The notes beneath the pieces were generated by a model that did not search any database, was not told the origin of the DNA, and saw only the letters and a list, made by a program, of their open reading frames with translations. A stretch of DNA of 64,000 nucleotides from Capsicum annuum (Eukaryota; Streptophyta; Magnoliopsida; Solanales; Solanaceae), in contig NC_061114.1 of the NCBI RefSeq assembly GCF_002878395.1, positions 142,563,090 to 142,627,089 on the forward strand, read 5' to 3'. Below, piece after piece: positions 62,018 through 64,000 of this stretch (within the stretch, counting starts at the first letter, position 1; every line of letters begins with the position of its first letter). The translations under genes were made by a program, and so were the position numbers.

Positions 62018-63190
62018 ATGTGACATCCCAGGTTCTTGAACTCTAGACCCTTCAAGAGTTTAATAATTGAGTTAGCCAAGTTATTAATGCGAAATCAAGA
62101 CTGTCAGTGACAACGGTCCAAGGTATGACTCGTTATAAGACGTAATGAGTTATTAAGAGGGACTCATTGTTGGAACAAAAGGTTACCCATAAGTTCAAAC
62201 CCTGATCATGAGTATTCATCATGACTCATAAGGTCAGATAATGAGTTGTGATAAGTGACTCGTCATCATAATAGTGAGGTACCAGATTTTTGAATCCACC
62301 GGTAACGACTTAAGGCCATGACTTATGGTTAGACCTTATGAGTCGTTACCTAAGTCGTGACGACTATTCTTGATATTTCTTGCACATTCTAATTAGGGTC
62401 TTTTTAGTATTTTCCTCCCTTAACACTCTTTTGCACGATTAAAACACCCAAATTGACCCCTCTACCTTCAGCTATCAAGATAAAACTTAGTTTTTTCTCT
62501 TTAACTCCCAAGGCAGGATACACTAAGGTTTTACAAGGAAATATAGCATTCAAGCTCCAAATTTACGAATTTTCTTTCAATTTTTTTGGTATTTTAAGCC
62601 ATGTCTCTCATCGCTATAATCGTCTTTTTTATTATGGCATAAATTGATTCAATATTCATGCGATTTAGTGGTTGGGTTTGAAATTGAGTTGAGGGCGTTT
62701 GATTGTTATTTCTTGGATTGTTTTTCCCATGTTTTAACTGGATCATTCATGCTTTAATTTATGATTTTTGGGACTGAATGGGTGCATTATATGAGGATTG
62801 GAATGTTAATCAAGGGTTTTCCCAAATTGATGAATTTTTGGCTTGGTATTGGAATTAACCTCAACCCACTTTGTAAACATAGTTTTAAACATAAAAATTA
62901 ATATAGTTTAACCTACCTTTGAAACATTGCATTTGTATTCATGGATAATTGGATGATGAAAATGGTGTTGAATGCCCTTGGTGGCAATGGTTTGGATTTT
63001 TAATGGAACTTGGGAGTCTAATTGTCAATTGGATTAGTTTTGAATATTTATATAAGCTTGCAAGCATATTGGTATAATGATACCATGTAGTTAAATGCCT
63101 TAATGAATTAACCCTAGGTTAATGGTTGGGTTTATGTGCAAATTTTTTTATTTGTCCTTAAAAGAAATTGTGTAGCTCATTGTGAAGGTG
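62018..63190 (+). repeat. Element C 3' LTR, truncated
   Basis: Starts TGTGACATCCC. The U3 part (62018-62370) is dense in variants of gactcat/atgagtc and holds a predicted hairpin (62301-62350). Similarity to the 5' LTR ends near 63190, at gtgtattccca, where foreign sequence begins. Confidence 0.75.
62301..62350 (+). other. Inverted repeat, hairpin in element C U3
   Basis: The 10-bp outer arms ggtaacgact and agtcgttacc are perfect complements. Inside, taagg pairs with cctta and ccat with atgg, with small bulges, giving up to 19 pairs in a 50-bp stretch. Confidence 0.7.
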
Positions 63191-64000
63191 TATTCCCAAC
63201 AAATCTCTTGAATTATTATTGTATGTCTTTACTTGAAAATTTGTTGATTTTATGCATCTTTTCACTCCAAAGTAGTTCATTTCTTATAGATCTAGGCTAC
63301 GGTTGGTCTTACTACTGGCGGGATAAAGTAGGTGCCATCATGTCTTGTAAATTGGGTTGAGACATTCGATGAAAAGTAAAATTATGGATGTGGGGCCTAT
63401 ATTTTGTCAAAATTACTTTAGATGGAAATTTTAATGGTTCTGTTGAGTTTAAAATGTCTAATTTAGTATGGTATCATAGTTTCTTTTGGTGCACAGATAT
63501 CCAAACAAATCTCAAGCATCCAGTAGGAGTTGGTTTGGAATTTGGATTTTGCTTGTGTAGTAGCACACGATCTAGTTTCTTATTTACATTTGCGAATTCA
63601 CCAAATTTGTGATGGTCTTCTCCATTTATTCTTCATGAACGTGGTAGTTTCTTACATTTGTGATAAATAATTTCTCAGTCCGTCGTGATCACGACTGAGA
63701 GGCCTCGCTTTGCAATGAGTAACCCTTGGCCCTATATGTTATTGTCTTCCCCAAAAAATTCATATTTTTTCTAACCTTTTTCCACCATTATTGGAATTCT
63801 AAGCTTGAGAACTTATAGGAATTATTAATTGGAAATAGGATTGAGTCTAGGATGCATTGATGATCTTTATCGCGATGTTATTCCGTAAGTTTGCTGTCCT
63901 TTAATTTATGATTCATTGTTTCATTTCCCTTATATCTTGGGGCTGCTTTGAGCTCAAATTGTTCTTTCATTTGTGCTAAAATTTTGATCATGCATTCCCT
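63191..64000. other. Unassigned repeat-like DNA to window end
   Basis: No domain motif. A tggtatcatagtttc-type word at about 63468 and an LTR-like 'gtgccatcatg' at about 63332 suggest further retroelement debris. Frames at 63136-63360 and 63388-63612 carry no recognisable domain. A 14-bp perfect palindrome lies at 63682-63695. Confidence 0.4.

Larger units (their letters stand above)
55990..63190 (+). mobile_element. Element C: Ty3-gypsy chromovirus, decayed
   Basis: Plus strand: 5' LTR part (55990 to about 57000), gag 57193, protease 58346, RT/RNase H/integrase/chromodomain to about 61883, PPT at about 61997-62016, 3' LTR from 62018. The two LTR pieces share 'tggaacttgggagtctaat' and 'aagcttgca.acatattggtat'. 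No PBS was found after the 5' LTR. Both LTRs are incomplete: the 5' copy lacks its start, and the 3' copy loses similarity near 63190. Same broad family as A and B but a different LTR start (TGTGACATCCC). Confidence 0.82.

Noticed and set aside
1..64000. tRNA or rRNA genes
   Set aside because: tRNA-like words are only primer binding sites next to LTRs; no cloverleaf or rRNA core sequence was seen.

Overview
This window is plant nuclear DNA. It is AT-rich, has no compact operon-like coding, and is made almost entirely of LTR retrotransposons and their debris. The families seen are Ty3-gypsy chromoviruses of the Tekay/Del type, a Tat/Ogre giant element, Ty1-copia and a LINE. The mix suggests a large, repeat-rich dicot genome. 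Solanaceae is my best guess, but that is an inference from element style. I found no intact host gene. No reading frame here spans a complete functional polyprotein; the longest uninterrupted one is the dual RNase H block of the Ogre element (32556-33671).

Layout. 1-2239: minus-strand LTR remnant. 2240-4799: unresolved, with one weak gag-like stretch. 4805 to about 13950: element A, a decayed minus-strand chromovirus with both LTRs, PBS and PPT, its 5' LTR cut short. About 13951-17882: another minus-strand LTR remnant with two minisatellites. 17883-19523: nothing recognised. 19524-48677: element B, a plus-strand chromovirus whose 5' LTR is split by element O. Element O (21449-41109, 19.66 kb) is an Ogre/Tat retrotransposon flanked by a perfect 5-bp duplication (ggatg). 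48678 to about 51650: minus-strand Ty1-copia remnant. About 52960-54190: LINE 3' fragment on the minus strand. About 55990 to at least 63190: element C, a third plus-strand chromovirus copy, then unassigned repeat DNA to the end.

Element O is the main object of interest. In order it carries: a 2.5-kb LTR; a tRNA-Arg-type PBS; an extra ORF1 with a DUF/plant-mobile-domain-like part and a coiled coil; gag; protease; a 198-nt candidate intron whose removal keeps the reading frame into RT; RT with intact YVDD; a two-part RNase H (decayed first domain plus a complete second domain); integrase; a 3' UTR with a roughly 40-bp tandem array; PPT; and a 2.5-kb LTR. It is full of stops that look like C-to-T decay, yet its two LTRs share a 756-bp stretch with no difference. 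A non-coding motif recurs three times, twice just after an ORF and once just before the 3' LTR.

Order of events, by inference: B was in place first, then O inserted into B's 5' LTR; all copies later decayed. Two 100-N assembly gaps lie inside O. One is flanked by a 198-bp near-identical duplication that is probably an unmerged contig overlap.
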